Source: Calocera cornea HHB12733 (taxonomy: Eukaryota; Basidiomycota; Dacrymycetes; Dacrymycetales; Dacrymycetaceae). From it: a stretch of 64,000 nucleotides of DNA. Positions 1 through 10,775 of this stretch are shown here, in pieces. The notes under the pieces were generated by a model. It was not told the origin of the DNA. It saw only the letters and a list, made by a program, of their open reading frames with translations, and ran no database searches. Within the stretch, counting starts at the first letter, position 1, and each line of letters starts with the position of its first letter. The stretch is taken from positions 16,722 to 80,721 of the forward strand of contig KV424060.1 of NCBI GenBank assembly GCA_001632435.1. The letters run 5' to 3'. A program made the translations under genes and the position numbers.

Positions 1-764
1 CTCCATGGACAGTATCGTGGTCCTCGGTGCCAGAGCGTCACATTCCTTCCCCTGGCTTTTCCCCCGTACATCTCTGTCTGTGCCGCCTGTCACAGGGTGG
101 TCTTGAGCTATGCTACCTCTCGCCACGATCCCAGCCCACAGGGCGAGGCTGCTCTTGTGACTGTATGGCGGCACAACTACGGCTGGCCATACGTGGCCTT
201 GCGCTGTGTGGCTCCTGGAGACTGCGGCGCTAGATTCGACACGCCTTCTCCGTCGCTGCCATCTTCTTAGTAGGCTGTGATATGGTTGATACCAATCGCG
301 GGCTACGCTGGGAATATGTATGCTGCAGCATTGACAAGGCGTGTAGCTCTTGCTGCCAGTTAGATTCACATGTGTGGGGAGCTGGCCCCGGTCGTGTTTG
401 CCGCTTGGGGCACTTCCGTACCAAGTGCCTTGGAGCACTTTACCGGATGGATAATCATCTCGACATTGCGCTCCCTCATCCTGTCTCAGTACCACAACTA
501 CACATCACTCTTCCAATTACTTTCGCTTTTGGCAGTGCAGTGCTTTTAGGTAGAGATGACTACATTTCCAAGTACTTTATACACAGGATTCCTTGTGAGT
601 ATGGGCTCCTGCATTCTCGGTGGGAAGATACAGAGAGGAAAACCGACGCAAGGTTCTCTTATGGTATTATTCCATGGGTAACGCTCAGAAGCTGAGGAAG
701 GTATTTGCCCACCGCTTACGGGATCTTGTGCTTCTCTGTGTCAGGAACCGGGTGAATTGCTCTG
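1..764. other. No gene recognised
   Basis: Only short overlapping reading frames occur here, on both strands, without domain-like composition or convincing splice chains. It may be the 3' flank of the small gene that follows, or part of a gene beyond the window edge. Confidence 0.4.
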
Positions 765-1180
765 CTAAGAACTTGAGGCGACACTCTCCAAGAAGGCGTC
801 CATTTGGTTTGAAATCTCCTCCTCCATGTCTTGAGCATAGCGAAGACAGTCACGATAATCCAGAAGCTGTAGCTGTTTGACACATTCCAGCAGCGATCCA
901 GCGGTCAAGACCGGCAGTTCGGTCTCCTGGCTCAGGATCATCTGTTCCAGCCTAGCTTCGTTCACTGTTGTACCCGACGTTGACTCTCTTGGCGGACTGG
1001 ACGACAGAAGTGATGCTTACCGTTCACGGTTGCTCGATGCTTTGCCGCACTTCTTCGTCTTTGCTCTCTTTTCCTCTCGTCTCTCGGTAGTTGCTGATAC
1101 AAATGCTCTGCTATTGGCCGGTAGGAGGGGCCGTGATAACGGCCTGATCGCGGTCGCTGAGCCAGCAGCTCGCTAGCCAT
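765..1180 (-). CDS. Small basic/helical protein, unknown
   Basis: Two exons (1180-1021 and 964-765) join in frame across a 56-nt intron with a GTAAGC donor and an ACAACAG acceptor, giving about 119 residues. The N-terminal half has a strongly basic stretch (RDERKREQRRRSAAKHR). It is followed by a long leucine/glutamate-rich amphipathic segment (ARLEQMILSQE... LLECVKQLQLLDYRDCL) that could form a coiled coil. A basic cluster followed by a helix recalls DNA-binding bZIP/bHLH organisation, but the bZIP N-x7-R signature is absent, so no family is assigned. The start at 1180 is the first ATG of the basic exon. Other factor-like genes lie within 5 kb. Confidence 0.45.
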
Positions 1181-1795
1181 AAGAAATCGAAGAGAGTATG
1201 GCGTCGCTCTTCGCTGTGATTGGTAGTACATTGAAGCGAGAAACTGTTGCTTTGAGTAGCATAGACGAGAGAAAGGGGGAAGATATAGGCCTCTCCGCAG
1301 CCTCTAATCAAGCGGCGGATCCTTGCCTCACCTTGAGGGTGAGGACACGAGGCACCCGTTATCTCCATAGAAGATCCCGTCTCACTTGTGAAAGTTGCAG
1401 GACATGACGTAAAGGCCAGAAGGTGCACTTCCTTGGGTCATGACTCGGTTTGGCATTATGTCCACAGCAGTACGTAATCATCGGAGTTCGATCACTTCAT
1501 GACATGCAACCACTCTTCCACCTGGTTGTTGTTCAAACATTCTGCCCCACCAGCTTCCAGGATGCTAGAAATCAAAGTTGCAAGAGGATTGATCTGCATC
1601 ATTCATACTCATGAAAATCCATCTGACCCATTGCTTGGTCTTACCGTAAAGGCATTGGTCTTCGCTTGTGCAGCACCTGCCTTGATGGAATAGGGTTATA
1701 CTTGCATGAGTTATGCGTATATATCTTGACACAATGACAGTGAGGAAATGTCTAACTGTGAAGGAGGTATGAGAGGCTGATTGACTTGGATTTGT

Positions 1796-2350
1796 CTAGG
1801 CCGCTGTAAGCTCATCAAAGAATGGCCTAATCTGTTGATGACTCTTGTAGATGCCTCCTTGCTGGTGAGAGAGCCATAGGTGGTCATCCCTAGTTGATTC
1901 ATAGCTGTTCTCCACCGGAGTCACCGAACTCTTGAAATGATGTGTTGGGGAAGGCAGGGCAGTGTGGGCTAGGTTTGCCCGCGGTGGAGGGCACCCCTTC
2001 GCTTCTATCTTAACAGACAATGACTCTAGTAGCTCATCGCCCTCTTGTGTGTACATGTTGCTTGCTTTAGCTTCAACTTTACGCTGCTCCAAAAGTTCCA
2101 AAATCAGACGATCATGGAGCTCTACCTCTTCCTCTGCCAGAATGAGGAGTTCTGCTTCTAGAAGCAGCTCAGCGGGAGGTCTGTCCTGCTCAATATATTG
2201 CACACGTACCGCTGGAGCGCTTCCGGTAAGCCCCTGATACTTCTTTGTTCCAGAGACGTCACTTCTTGCATGTCTCTGGGGTGGCGCCACCAGTATCATT
2301 TGAGCTGCCAATTTGTGGTGTTGAGCCTTCTGATTAAGGGGATCTTCCAA
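1796..2350 (-). CDS. Hypothetical protein with acidic helical centre
   Basis: This is an uninterrupted 184-codon frame. I do not recognise it. The centre (about residues 55-95) is Glu/Leu rich (PPAELLLEAELLILAEEEVELHDRLILELLEQ) and is probably a helical, coiled-coil-like segment; the rest is Pro/Ser/His rich and looks disordered. The region has no long competing frame with better composition, but splice signals were not resolved. It could be one exon of a larger gene or a chance frame. Confidence 0.3.
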   Translation of the reverse strand: MEDPLNQKAQHHKLAAQMILVAPPQRHARSDVSGTKKYQGLTGSAPAVRVQYIEQDRPPAELLLEAELLILAEEEVELHDRLILELLEQRKVEAKASNMYTQEGDELLESLSVKIEAKGCPPPRANLAHTALPSPTHHFKSSVTPVENSYESTRDDHLWLSHQQGGIYKSHQQIRPFFDELTAA

Positions 2351-2982
2351 CCGCGCTCAGACCTTCATCCAAGCAAATGGAAAGGGAGATTGCATCCATC
2401 GTTCAAGGGACTGATAGTCCAGGTACCCGCCCTCTAGGTTTGGGAGGAGAAAGATGAGAGGAAGTGTGACTATCAGTAAGTGGCCTGGAATGGTTCTTTA
2501 AATAGTTTTGTGTCCTAAGGTGGCTCGCAGCATGGTTCGGAGGGTGGTGGCACGATGCGTGTCCCCTTGTCTAATCTTGAACATGTTCACAGAGCCTGGG
2601 CCCCAAATTGGACCGACACGGAATTCGGCATTGCGGGCGTGACGATCCGGAATACGCAATACCCATCTGATTCAGTGGCCCTGCAGGGCGGTGTTATCGC
2701 AATTCGCCTCAGCATGGTATCCGGGTCTCGCCGAAGACCCGGATGAGAGCGGTGGTCGATTGTCCGATCTGCATCCCCGCATTTACCTTCATGTACCTTA
2801 AAGCACCTCCTCGCATCTACGAAGAATGGCTTCTAGAAGTCGCCGACTTTCCGCATCCCTAGTCTCAATGATGTATTGGAGATGAAGCTCTTTATAGTAC
2901 ATAATGTATGGTCATGTCGGTCATCAATGTCATGGGGTCATACTATCAGGAGGCCTTCGCGGGGAAACAGGATAGTCCGAAG
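2351..2982. other. Intergenic, nothing recognised
   Basis: No supported gene. This stretch is the 3' side of the bZIP gene that follows on the minus strand. Confidence 0.4.
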
Positions 2983-4098
2983 CTATGTTGCCACCGATGT
3001 GCTCTTCTTTCCAAATCCACTCAACGCTTGCATACTGATAGGCTGTGGGGTTGCGCTCGACGATGGCACCGACGAGGCAAGAGAGTGCGGCATTTGGGCG
3101 AGGAGGCTGTCAGGCGACCATTCTTGCGCAGCAGCTTGGAGGCGCCTGAGGGAGGTGTTGACCTCGCAGAGCTTGAATGTGAGCCATTGGATGTGCTTCT
3201 TCTGGTTGTCGACTTCCTTGCAAAGGATCTGATTTGCAATCTCCTGCCGCTTCAACTTGATATGCTCATCCAGTGCCTCGCGCTTGTAGCGTTCGATCTC
3301 GCCTAAGACGTGTGTTAGTGTTGGGTCTAAACGGAGTGACCCGCTGGACATACCCCTCTGCTTCTCTCGCCACCGTCTGGCTCCCTCGCGATTCCGAGCT
3401 CGCTGCCGACGAAGTCGCTCCGCTTCAGGGAGCTTCGTGCGAGTCTCCGTAAGTTCGCGTGTATTCTCGGCCTCGTCGGTGACTTCGGAAGTCATGTCGT
3501 AGCCATCCATCATCTGGTCCGATATAGAATGTCTGACTGGTGAGCGGTCAGCATGTTCCTCATCTTCTCGCCGTTCGGTGTCTTCGTGATCGCTAGCGTG
3601 TTGCGCGATGGCGTTGTCAAGCCAGCTGCTGGAAAGGGCGATATCTGGGCTTTGCTCTGCAGTTGGGGGAGGCGCATCAGGGAAGGTGGCGTGGGAGCTA
3701 GCGGTGGAGCTGGGTGATGGTTCAAGGAAGGTCCAGGTGGGGAGTTCGATCATGGAGAGGTCAGATGCGACGGGTTCGGGATTGGCTGAGTCGGGGGTGA
3801 TGGAGGAAGGAGAGTCGCAGATCCAGGAGGAAAAGTCCCAGGTGTTGGAGAGTGTCAGCCCAAGGGTTTTATCCTGTGAGTCGTTAACAGGGAGCGTGGC
3901 GGCGAACTGGTCGCAAACCGAGTTTGCGGTGGAGGGAGGAGAGTGGTCGAAGATGAAGCTAGGGTGTGGTGATAGTGTGAATGTGTGGCTGTTGGCGATG
4001 GTGCTGTTCGGGCTTGAGCTGCGGGAGGTACGGAGCGTCTTGGAAATGGGGAGAGTGGCGGAATGGGGACGGCCGGCGTCCAGGGGAGCGGAGAGCAT
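2983..4098 (-). CDS. bZIP-type transcription factor
   Basis: A sequence-specific DNA-binding protein expected to act in the nucleus as a dimer. Residues 1-220 are Ser/Pro-rich and probably disordered (activation-like). They are followed by a basic region (RLRRQRARNREGARRWREKQ) with the N-x7-R spacing of bZIP proteins, then a long charged helix with I/L/V heptad-like spacing (EIERYKREALDEH... KLKRQEI). A 51-nt segment (3353-3303) exactly at the basic-region/zipper junction has a GTATGT donor, a CACTAAC branch point and a CTTAG acceptor. It is almost certainly an intron although it is open in frame. Spliced, the basic region runs directly into the zipper (QRG-EIERYK) and the protein is about 354 residues. 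The C-terminal tail is Ser/Pro rich. The target genes are not identifiable. Confidence 0.8.
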   Translation of the reverse strand: MLSAPLDAGRPHSATLPISKTLRTSRSSSPNSTIANSHTFTLSPHPSFIFDHSPPSTANSVCDQFAATLPVNDSQDKTLGLTLSNTWDFSSWICDSPSSITPDSANPEPVASDLSMIELPTWTFLEPSPSSTASSHATFPDAPPPTAEQSPDIALSSSWLDNAIAQHASDHEDTERREDEEHADRSPVRHSISDQMMDGYDMTSEVTDEAENTRELTETRTKLPEAERLRRQRARNREGARRWREKQRGMSSGSLRLDPTLTHVLGEIERYKREALDEHIKLKRQEIANQILCKEVDNQKKHIQWLTFKLCEVNTSLRRLQAAAQEWSPDSLLAQMPHSLASSVPSSSATPQPISMQALSGFGKKSTSVAT

Positions 4099-5057
4099 CT
4101 TGGCTCCGACGTCGTCAAGCGACGAGTTGTTGGCGACCAGCGGGTATCAGGGGAACAATAGGAAGAAGGGAGATGCTTGACGGAGGGACTTGCGGCTCAT
4201 TGTGCTGGACAAAAGGAGGCACTTATACGACAGGACAAGAATCCGGTGCAAATTTGCATGGCCAGATGGTATCGCAGGAACACGTTGCCTCCGCGTGTTA
4301 TGACCGATCCTGGCACGAACAGTCTTGCCAAACGGGGATAGTGTAGCCGCCTAAGACCGACCATCACTCAGTGCGACCAACCAGAGACGCGGCGAGCAAG
4401 TTGTGATGGATCGAGGCCAGAGCGCGAGGAGTGGAGGGCGATAGTAGAAAGCGCCGCACAATGCCATATTTGGGCCAAGGTTGCTTTCGCGACAAAGACA
4501 GGAGGAGGCAGAGTTCAGCAGTCCGCGCGCGAGAATAATGAAATGCCCTTGTATTCCCGAAAGAATAGCAAAGCCATCAATGTTGTTGTGCACGAATGCG
4601 AAGGGCCAGAAGCGGCCCTTGGAGAAGCCAGGGCGGTGCGCATGGAAGCAATCGCCGCTGCGCACACCCGAGTTCGGCCGCGCGGAAGAGATCGGCACAT
4701 GGCGGTCACATGGCCCGCACGGGCTCGACACGTCATTCGTCCTTCGTATCTTCGAAGACTACGATATCTTCCACATATCTTCGGCAGACAGGTACGACGG
4801 GCGAACGGATATCAAAAAGGTGACAAAGCGCGGTTTATTCGTGTAGGACATTGATCGTAAATGGAATCGTGACTACTCAGCAGCAAACGGTGGACGGGGC
4901 AATGGACTAGTACAGTGCGTGTAATACATACCCTCACGCGTGCGCGTTTTTGGAGCTTTTCAGGAACAGGAACTAGCAAAGGGGAAGGGGCATAAGGGAT
5001 TTCTGACCGTTCTGGCGCCTGCTCGATGTGTACGTGCACCATGGTCCTCCCTCTTCA
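4099..5057. other. Intergenic, nothing recognised
   Basis: Several overlapping short frames occur on both strands (4351-4854) without protein-like character. The part nearest 4100-4250 is the promoter side of the bZIP gene. No RNA gene or repeat was recognised. Confidence 0.4.
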
Positions 5058-6105
5058 TCAGGCTCTGAAGAGGCGGTCGACCGCCAAATGCAGCCTTCTG
5101 AGGAGCCCGCAAAAGGCGGCCGCCCTCTCCACGGAGAAGCCATGGAGTCCAAGCGCGAAGATATTGACGACCACAGGCTCAGCATGTCCCGCAACAGGCA
5201 CAAGCAGGTAAAGCTCGTGCTGTGAGAAGCGGAGCTGAATGGGCTGATAGTTGGCAGGAACCGTCGACACCGCCGAGGCGGCCATCGCCTCAGTGTCACG
5301 CTGCGCCATCAACTGTTGCAGCAAGCGCTGGGTTTCGTCTGTCTGGCTGTCTGTGGGCACTTGAGAGCCAGTCTGTTATGAATAGTATCAGCTTCATGCT
5401 GCTGCGTGTACCTGATGCCGCCTTACCTGGCTTGCCGAGTGGTGCTCTCGGCTGGCTGTCGCGCGTGCTCCGAGCTCCATCTTCAAGACTCTGACCTTGA
5501 CCTTCAACGCAGCATTCTCGGCTCTTGCTGCCGCCAACTCGCTGACGATCGAGACCCGTTCCGTGGCCGGTTCCAGCCCCATCTGCTCCTGAATGGTGCG
5601 CAGCCGAAGAGCCAGGGCTGCGACTGCATTGTAGATATCAGTGGTCAACACATCACTGCCAAAGTTACGTTGAACTGAGACTCACCCTTCGCCTCTTCGC
5701 GAGCATGCGAGCCTCTGAACCTGCGCAGCCTCGCCTTGAGTTTCTTGTCCAATTCGGCACGGTGGGAAACCTCTGATGCCGCTGCCTCACGAGCTGGCAT
5801 GGTCTCAGCACCGACGCGCCCGTCCTCCGAGCGGGACGCAGCCACGGTATGGGCACGACGGAGACGCATAATCGTACTGCAATACTCACGCACAACGTCA
5901 AGAGTCTCCGGGGACGTCTGATTCTGCATGAGGATGGGTCAGCTGGCTCTGTTGAGAAAGGAATGAGACTCACAAAAGGGGAGAGCGTCGCGCTAGACAG
6001 ATCCGGGGCCTGAGTGCTGGAGGTAGTCCCGTCGTTGAGGCCCGGATTGCCGTTGGAGTTGGGGAGGGAGGACTCGGGGAGGGGGGACTCGCGAGTGATC
6101 TGCAT
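5058..6105 (-). CDS. Coiled-coil protein, unknown function
   Basis: Four exons (6105-5974, 5923-5686, 5623-5427, 5372-5058) connect through three short introns with GTGAGT/GTGAGT/GTAAGG donors and CAG acceptors. All phases are compatible, giving about 293 residues. The N-terminus is Ser/Pro rich. The middle is basic and helical (AELDKKLKARLRRFRG), followed by an Ala/Leu/Glu coiled coil (SIVSELAAARAENAALKVKV), then a Gln-rich stretch (ETQRLLQQLMAQRD). The C-terminal about 90 residues look globular (PIQLRFSQHELYLLVPVAGH). No known domain was recognised. It might be a diverged zipper-type regulator, since the gene sits 1 kb from a bZIP gene. A TATATAAA lies about 80 bp upstream of the ATG (near 6186-6195). 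Confidence 0.7.
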
Positions 6106-6177
6106 CGTAGAGAGGGTTGAGCGGTAGGACAGGACTGGAGTGGGGGAAGGCTGGTGCTGAAGAAATGGGGTGTATTC

Positions 6178-6200
6178 GCAGTGGTTTATATAGACATTGG
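6178..6200 (-). promoter_or_regulatory. TATA-like element upstream of coiled-coil gene
   Basis: Read on the minus strand this is a TATATAAAC string about 80-90 bp upstream of the start codon at 6105, the usual fungal TATA-to-ATG spacing. The assignment rests on sequence and position only. Confidence 0.45.
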
Positions 6201-7005
6201 AGAGGCATTTCCGAGGGGGACTCCACTGTGTCTCTCTACCTGCTGGAGGTGGGCGTAATCCGGTATATTCCTAGTCATACCTGGACCTTCTCGCATGTCC
6301 ATGTCCTGTCATCCCATCTGATGCAAACATGAGGATCAGCTGCACTGTGATTGCCGAGAAATAAGTGTAGCGTGGCCCTCATTCCTAAAGCAGAAAGGAC
6401 GCCACCATGCCCTCTTGGGCCAATAGCTGCATGTTGATTAGTCTGAAAGTACAGAGCTGCGGGGATTAAGACTGATGTCCAAACATCCAATCCAGATTTA
6501 GCAGCCGAAATGGAGGTAGGTGACTTGCCTTGACCTGACTTTCGTCTCTGTGTTGCAGGGTGCCTCATGTTTTCAGCCTTCCAGAGGGTGATTCAGAAAA
6601 ATTGGCAATCCCAAAGGGTCAGATGACCTTATCAACCCCTTTTATTAAGCGATAAGAGCAGGGTACAGCACAGGAAATCAATTGAGTAACTAGCGGGCAT
6701 GAGGCAAGGTATAGAAATTGGACTGGAATGAGACACACGATTGATGCAACTTCGTGTCACGGGCGTTAGCCAGCCGGGCCCCACCTGATTTTTTTTAACA
6801 TTGCAAATGGGAAACTTAAATTTGGCAAGGGAAATAGAACGAATACGGAATAGGGGGAACGCACAGACGCACACAACACGCGCTAAAGCCGACGACTAAG
6901 CGCACAGGCCAGCCTCCTCACTGGCGGACTTCAGGGTAGGCCATACACGCATGGCCTCTTGCACAGCAGTCTGCACCGGGGTCCTGAACGAATCTAGGGG
7001 ACGGC
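6200..7005. other. Intergenic, nothing recognised
   Basis: No supported coding region. Short frames at 6275-6874 lack domain character. It separates the coiled-coil gene's promoter from the 3' end of the PARP-finger gene. Confidence 0.4.
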
Positions 7006-8074
7006 TCAGGTAGCCTTGGACTTGGCCTTGGAAGAGGGCTTAGCCTTGGCTGCTTTGGGGGCAGGCTTTTCACCTGCTTTCTTCGTAGGGGCGCGCTTGG
7101 GGTTGTTAGGCTATGTGTATGCTCAAGAAGGGGGAAGGGCGCACCTTGCGTTTCTCCCCGGCTTTGGGCTTCTCATCCTCTGGCTCGGTGAGCTCTCCGT
7201 CGTCCGCTAGGGCATCGTCGACGGCTTTTTTCTGCGCATATATAAGTATTCTGGTCACCGGATGGGAAGAGACCTAGAAATGCAGGAGGGACAAGCGAAC
7301 ACACCTTCTCAGCAGAGGTCCTAGCTTTCTTCGGCTTCGGTTCAGCTTTGGGCGCTGCTTTCTTAGGAGCCCGCTTCTTCGGCTTCACATCCTCCTCATC
7401 ATCATCCTCGTCCACCTTGCCATCCTCAGGATCGCCCCCTTCGTCGTCGTCCTCTTCCACTTCCTCCTTCTTGACCTTCTTGGCCGGCGCCCTGCGCTTC
7501 TTCTTCGGTGGTTCCTCCTCTTCGTCATCCTCTTCCTTAACAGGCTTCTTCCTGGGAGCCCGCTTCGCCTTGGGCTTCGGCTTCTCCGACCCATCCGCGT
7601 CCTCGTCCTCGTCCGCGGGAGGTTTCCGGGCCGACTCGGGAATGTCCTCAGGCTCTATGGTGAGCGTGTCGAACGCCTTCTTGATCTTGGACGCATCTTC
7701 TGGGCTACACGTAGCATGTTGAACTCAATTTAGAGCAGGACAAAACGGAAGTACGCACGTCAGATCCTCGTACCCATCCAGCTCCTCGATCTCCCCCACA
7801 TTCTTCAGGATGTTCCCCATCAGCTTCGCCGTCGTGCATCCAAAGTGCCTCCATTGGAATGCCTGATGCCCCTGGATATCCACAAGCGTGCCGATGCGCA
7901 TCAAGCCCTTCGCGATGGGGGTACCGCTACATGGCTTGGGACCTTTGCACTTTGCGCGCGCGGAGGCGGCGTATTCTGTGCAAGGGTATCAGCGGGCGGG
8001 AAGGGAGGAGGAAAAAAACGGGGCACACCAATGCGGTAGGCAGTCTTGCGCCCGGGGCCGTCTTCGTCGGACAT
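7006..8074 (-). CDS. PARP-type zinc-finger nuclear protein
   Basis: Five exons (8074-8029, 7975-7759, 7704-7305, 7231-7145, 7110-7006) splice in phase to about 284 residues. Residues 8-75 form a zf-PARP domain: GRKTAYRI-EYAASARAKCKGPKPC, then GTPIAKGLMRIG and a HFGC end, giving the C..C..H-x2-C zinc ligands with the C-x5-C spacing seen in fungal members. A short helical segment follows (LTPEDASKIKKAFD). The rest is a highly charged tail alternating acidic Asp/Glu runs with AT-hook-like or histone-tail-like PKKRAPKKA/KPKKAR blocks. There is no PARP catalytic domain, so it is a stand-alone nick-sensing or chromatin-binding finger protein, probably nuclear. It is divergent from RPS26, with 300 bp between start codons. 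Confidence 0.85.
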
Positions 8075-8374
8075 GGTCACCGGCTGATGTGATGGGGAGG
8101 GGCTGGCAGGAGGAGGAGGATGGAGTTTGTCGAATTCGCGTGCGAGCAGGGTGCGGGCCCCCGCTCGATCCGCGGCATCCTCAGCTGGACCCTAGCGGAC
8201 ACGACTGCCCTGACGCGCTTCCTCGCACCCGCCGTGCCTCGGCTCCGCGCGGACATTCAAGCACGCTGTGCGGAAGCAGTTTCCTGAGCACGGGAGCAGT
8301 CCCGCGGTCACTGGGAAAAGTTCAGCTCGGTAGGCTTCAGGTCGTTGTCTGACTGCTCATCGACATCTGCCATC
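8075..8374. promoter_or_regulatory. Shared divergent promoter (PARP-finger / RPS26)
   Basis: This 300-bp stretch separates the start codons of two divergently transcribed genes and must contain both core promoters. It is GC-rich with no clear TATA. The RPS26 side has a pyrimidine-containing stretch before the ATG, as expected for ribosomal protein genes. Confidence 0.55.
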
Positions 8375-9089
8375 ATGGTGAGTCCATCGTCTCTGTTCTT
8401 GGGCGTTCAGCAGGGTGTTGGGGACGACGAGGCGGCCATGGGGGCGTCGTTTGGGAGCGCGGCGGGCCCTCGCTGGATGGCCGGACGCTGGATGGGATGC
8501 GCGAGCGGTGGATGCAGTCTCCCTCCCTTGGCTGACTCACTCGCCTTCCCCTTGCCCTACTCGCTCTTGTCCTTCTTGTGCTCAAACAGCTGCTAACTCT
8601 CTTTCCTACAGACTAAGAAGAGAAGAAATGGCGGCCGGAACAAGCACGGACGTGGCCACGTCGTCTTCGTGAGGTGCTCCAACTGCTCCCGCTGTGTGCC
8701 CAAGGACAAGGCCATCAAGCGCTTCACCGTCCGCAACATGGTCGAGAGCGCTGCTGTCCGTGATATCAGTGATGCGAGTGTGTACCAGGGTAAGTGGTGT
8801 CCCATCTGCGACTGACCGGCCGTGATGCTGATGTATGTGCAGAGTACGCCGTCCCTAAGCTCTATATCAAGATCGCTTACTGCATCTCTTGCGCTATCCA
8901 TTCTCATGGTATGTACCCCCATCTCCTCCCCTTCTGATTGAGGGCTAATGCCCCCATCCAGTCGTCCGTGTGCGCTCCCGTGAGGGCCGCAGGAACCGCG
9001 CTCCTCCTCCCCGCGTGCGATTCAAGGATGGCAAGAAGGTGAACCCGGCCGTGCAAGCCGCCGAGGACGCCAAGGCCGCTGCCCGATGA
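8375..9089 (+). CDS. RPS26: 40S ribosomal protein S26 (eS26)
   Basis: Structural protein of the small ribosomal subunit, near the mRNA exit channel. Four exons (8375-8377, 8612-8789, 8843-8908, 8962-9089) give 124 residues, close to the family length (about 115-119). The first exon is the ATG alone, followed by a 234-nt intron with a CTAAC branch point and CTACAG acceptor. A long first intron after a tiny exon is common in fungal ribosomal protein genes. Visible signature: [33 protein letters not shown], then [20 protein letters not shown]; the paired CxxC cysteines are the zinc ligands. The C-terminus ends in a [14 protein letters not shown] tail. Confidence 0.97.
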
Positions 9090-9762
9090 GCGGTTTCGCG
9101 AGCGTAGCGAGCCAGTCGGCACTGAGGTACCAGCTGGCGAGAGACTCTGCACTGGAGAACGGGAGCATGTGAGGCGCGGAGGGCAAAAATCCCACGCTTA
9201 TGGGCGGGGAACTATACAGATCCTATGTGTATGCGTGGATAGTGAGCCCTGTGCGCCGATAATGCATCGCGTTCGCTATCCGCTTCGCAGTACGTTTCTG
9301 AGGTGCCGGTTCGGATGAACGTTGTGAGAACCGCTGGCGGCTTGTCGACCGCTGATCTTCGGAAGCAGTCGCAATGTTTCTATGGAGCGCAGCTTCGGGC
9401 AGAGCGCTGCTCCCTTATCACGCATACCCCTGTCGCACGAAGACGATGACTCCAGCGAAGCCAGTAGTATATCCGGGGTCCTCACGCCATCCCAATCAGA
9501 CTCGCCCGGAAACTCCGGATATCGCCCTCATCCAAATTCGTCCTGATCGTCTGGGTTGAACATGCGCCTCCTCACCGCACAGCTTGATACTTACGCGTCC
9601 TCTGGAGAAGTGAGGCAGGCACGCCTCGACGCCGTCGCCGCCAGGCGTGCGTAATTGCCGCCTTCGGCTGGGGCAAAGCCAAATACCCCTTTCCTCCCCT
9701 CGTAGTCTCCTGACAACCTCACCCAGCTCCACGCCGCTCTTACCGCCGCAACCAAGGCCAGC
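9090..9762. other. Intergenic, nothing recognised
   Basis: The 3' flank of RPS26 followed by the promoter side of the next plus-strand gene. Only short frames occur and no element was recognised. Confidence 0.4.
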
Positions 9763-10629
9763 ATGTCCGACACCTTCGGCGCCGCATCCCTGTTACTGGT
9801 CTCTGGCTGCACTGGTGCGCAGCGGTCGAACGGCGATGAAGATGCCTCGATCTCAGAGCATGCGTACTCTGCACCGGAGTTTCCGGCAAGGCCAATGCCA
9901 GCGGTCGCCCCCCGCTCGCCGCAACGTAAGGACTACATTCCTGGCGCTGTCAAGAAAACACAGTGCACTGTTGGGCAAGACAATGCAGGCCCCCATGCCG
10001 TCGACGCAACGTTGGAGTGCTGTGATACCGATTATGACTCTGAACAAGTCGACTCGAGCGAGGACGACGATTCCGTGTTACAGACCCAGAAGCCTGTGCC
10101 CTCGAACCACCTGCTGACCGACGTCTCAGATAGCCCAAAGCCGTTCGTCCTCTCGAACGAGGTTGACCTCGTCATGCTCTACCCCGGAGAAGAGCAGAAC
10201 CCGTCTGTCTCCGAGGTCCCCGCTAAGCGTGTGCAGCAGATGCTGGCGAATCAGACGATGCTCATCCAGCTTCTCGCCTGGCTCAAGGACTGTCACGAGG
10301 ACACGGAGGACTCCAATCCTCTGGAGCAGGACAATGCCCGGCTCCAGGTGCAAAACTGCGAGCTGGAGAACTTCATCGTCGCCCATCCGCAGCTGGTCGA
10401 GCCGCACAGCCGCAGTTCAAGGTCCCGGGAGCGTCTGCTGAGGGATCACATCACGATGTTGCGACAGCAGCTTGCAAGGAGCAGGAGGGACAGGGAGCTG
10501 CTGTGGGCTACTAATCAGGCATACCGGACTCGCAACTGCGTCCTGGTCGGTCTTCTTCGGGCAGCTGAAACTTTCAAGTCCTTGCGTACTGCTGAATTCT
10601 TGGCGGTAGTCGCCTCGGAATCTCTGTAA
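9763..10629 (+). CDS. Intronless coiled-coil protein, unknown
   Basis: A single open frame of 288 codons from the first good ATG. The N-terminal 150 residues are acidic and Ser/Pro rich (EDDDSVLQTQKPV) and look disordered. Residues about 165-260 form a helical region with an EQDNARLQVQNCELENFIV coiled-coil segment and a basic helix (SRSRERLLRDHITMLRQQL). The C-terminus is hydrophobic. No family was recognised. The architecture, with an acidic N-terminus and a basic/leucine-rich helix, resembles the other factor-like genes in the first 11 kb, but the bZIP signature is absent. Confidence 0.65.
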   Translation: MSDTFGAASLLLVSGCTGAQRSNGDEDASISEHAYSAPEFPARPMPAVAPRSPQRKDYIPGAVKKTQCTVGQDNAGPHAVDATLECCDTDYDSEQVDSSEDDDSVLQTQKPVPSNHLLTDVSDSPKPFVLSNEVDLVMLYPGEEQNPSVSEVPAKRVQQMLANQTMLIQLLAWLKDCHEDTEDSNPLEQDNARLQVQNCELENFIVAHPQLVEPHSRSSRSRERLLRDHITMLRQQLARSRRDRELLWATNQAYRTRNCVLVGLLRAAETFKSLRTAEFLAVVASESL

Positions 10630-10775
10630 GCCGTCTGCGTCGCGAAGCCGACACCATCGTACACCTTATGCTGTGAGCTGGGTCGTTGTAATTCTCATTG
10701 ATTTATACCTATTATTACGTTGATAACTTGTAACCACCCTATGATATCCCCTTGTTATGAATATACCGTGTAACC

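Noticed and set aside
3608..4180. 190-codon plus-strand frame
   Set aside because: Antisense to the bZIP gene's Ser/Pro-rich N-terminus; no domain.
8378..8611. Possible snoRNA in the long RPS26 intron (and in the RPL14 intron 19081-19328)
   Set aside because: No RTGATGA/CTGA box pair or convincing H/ACA elements could be seen.
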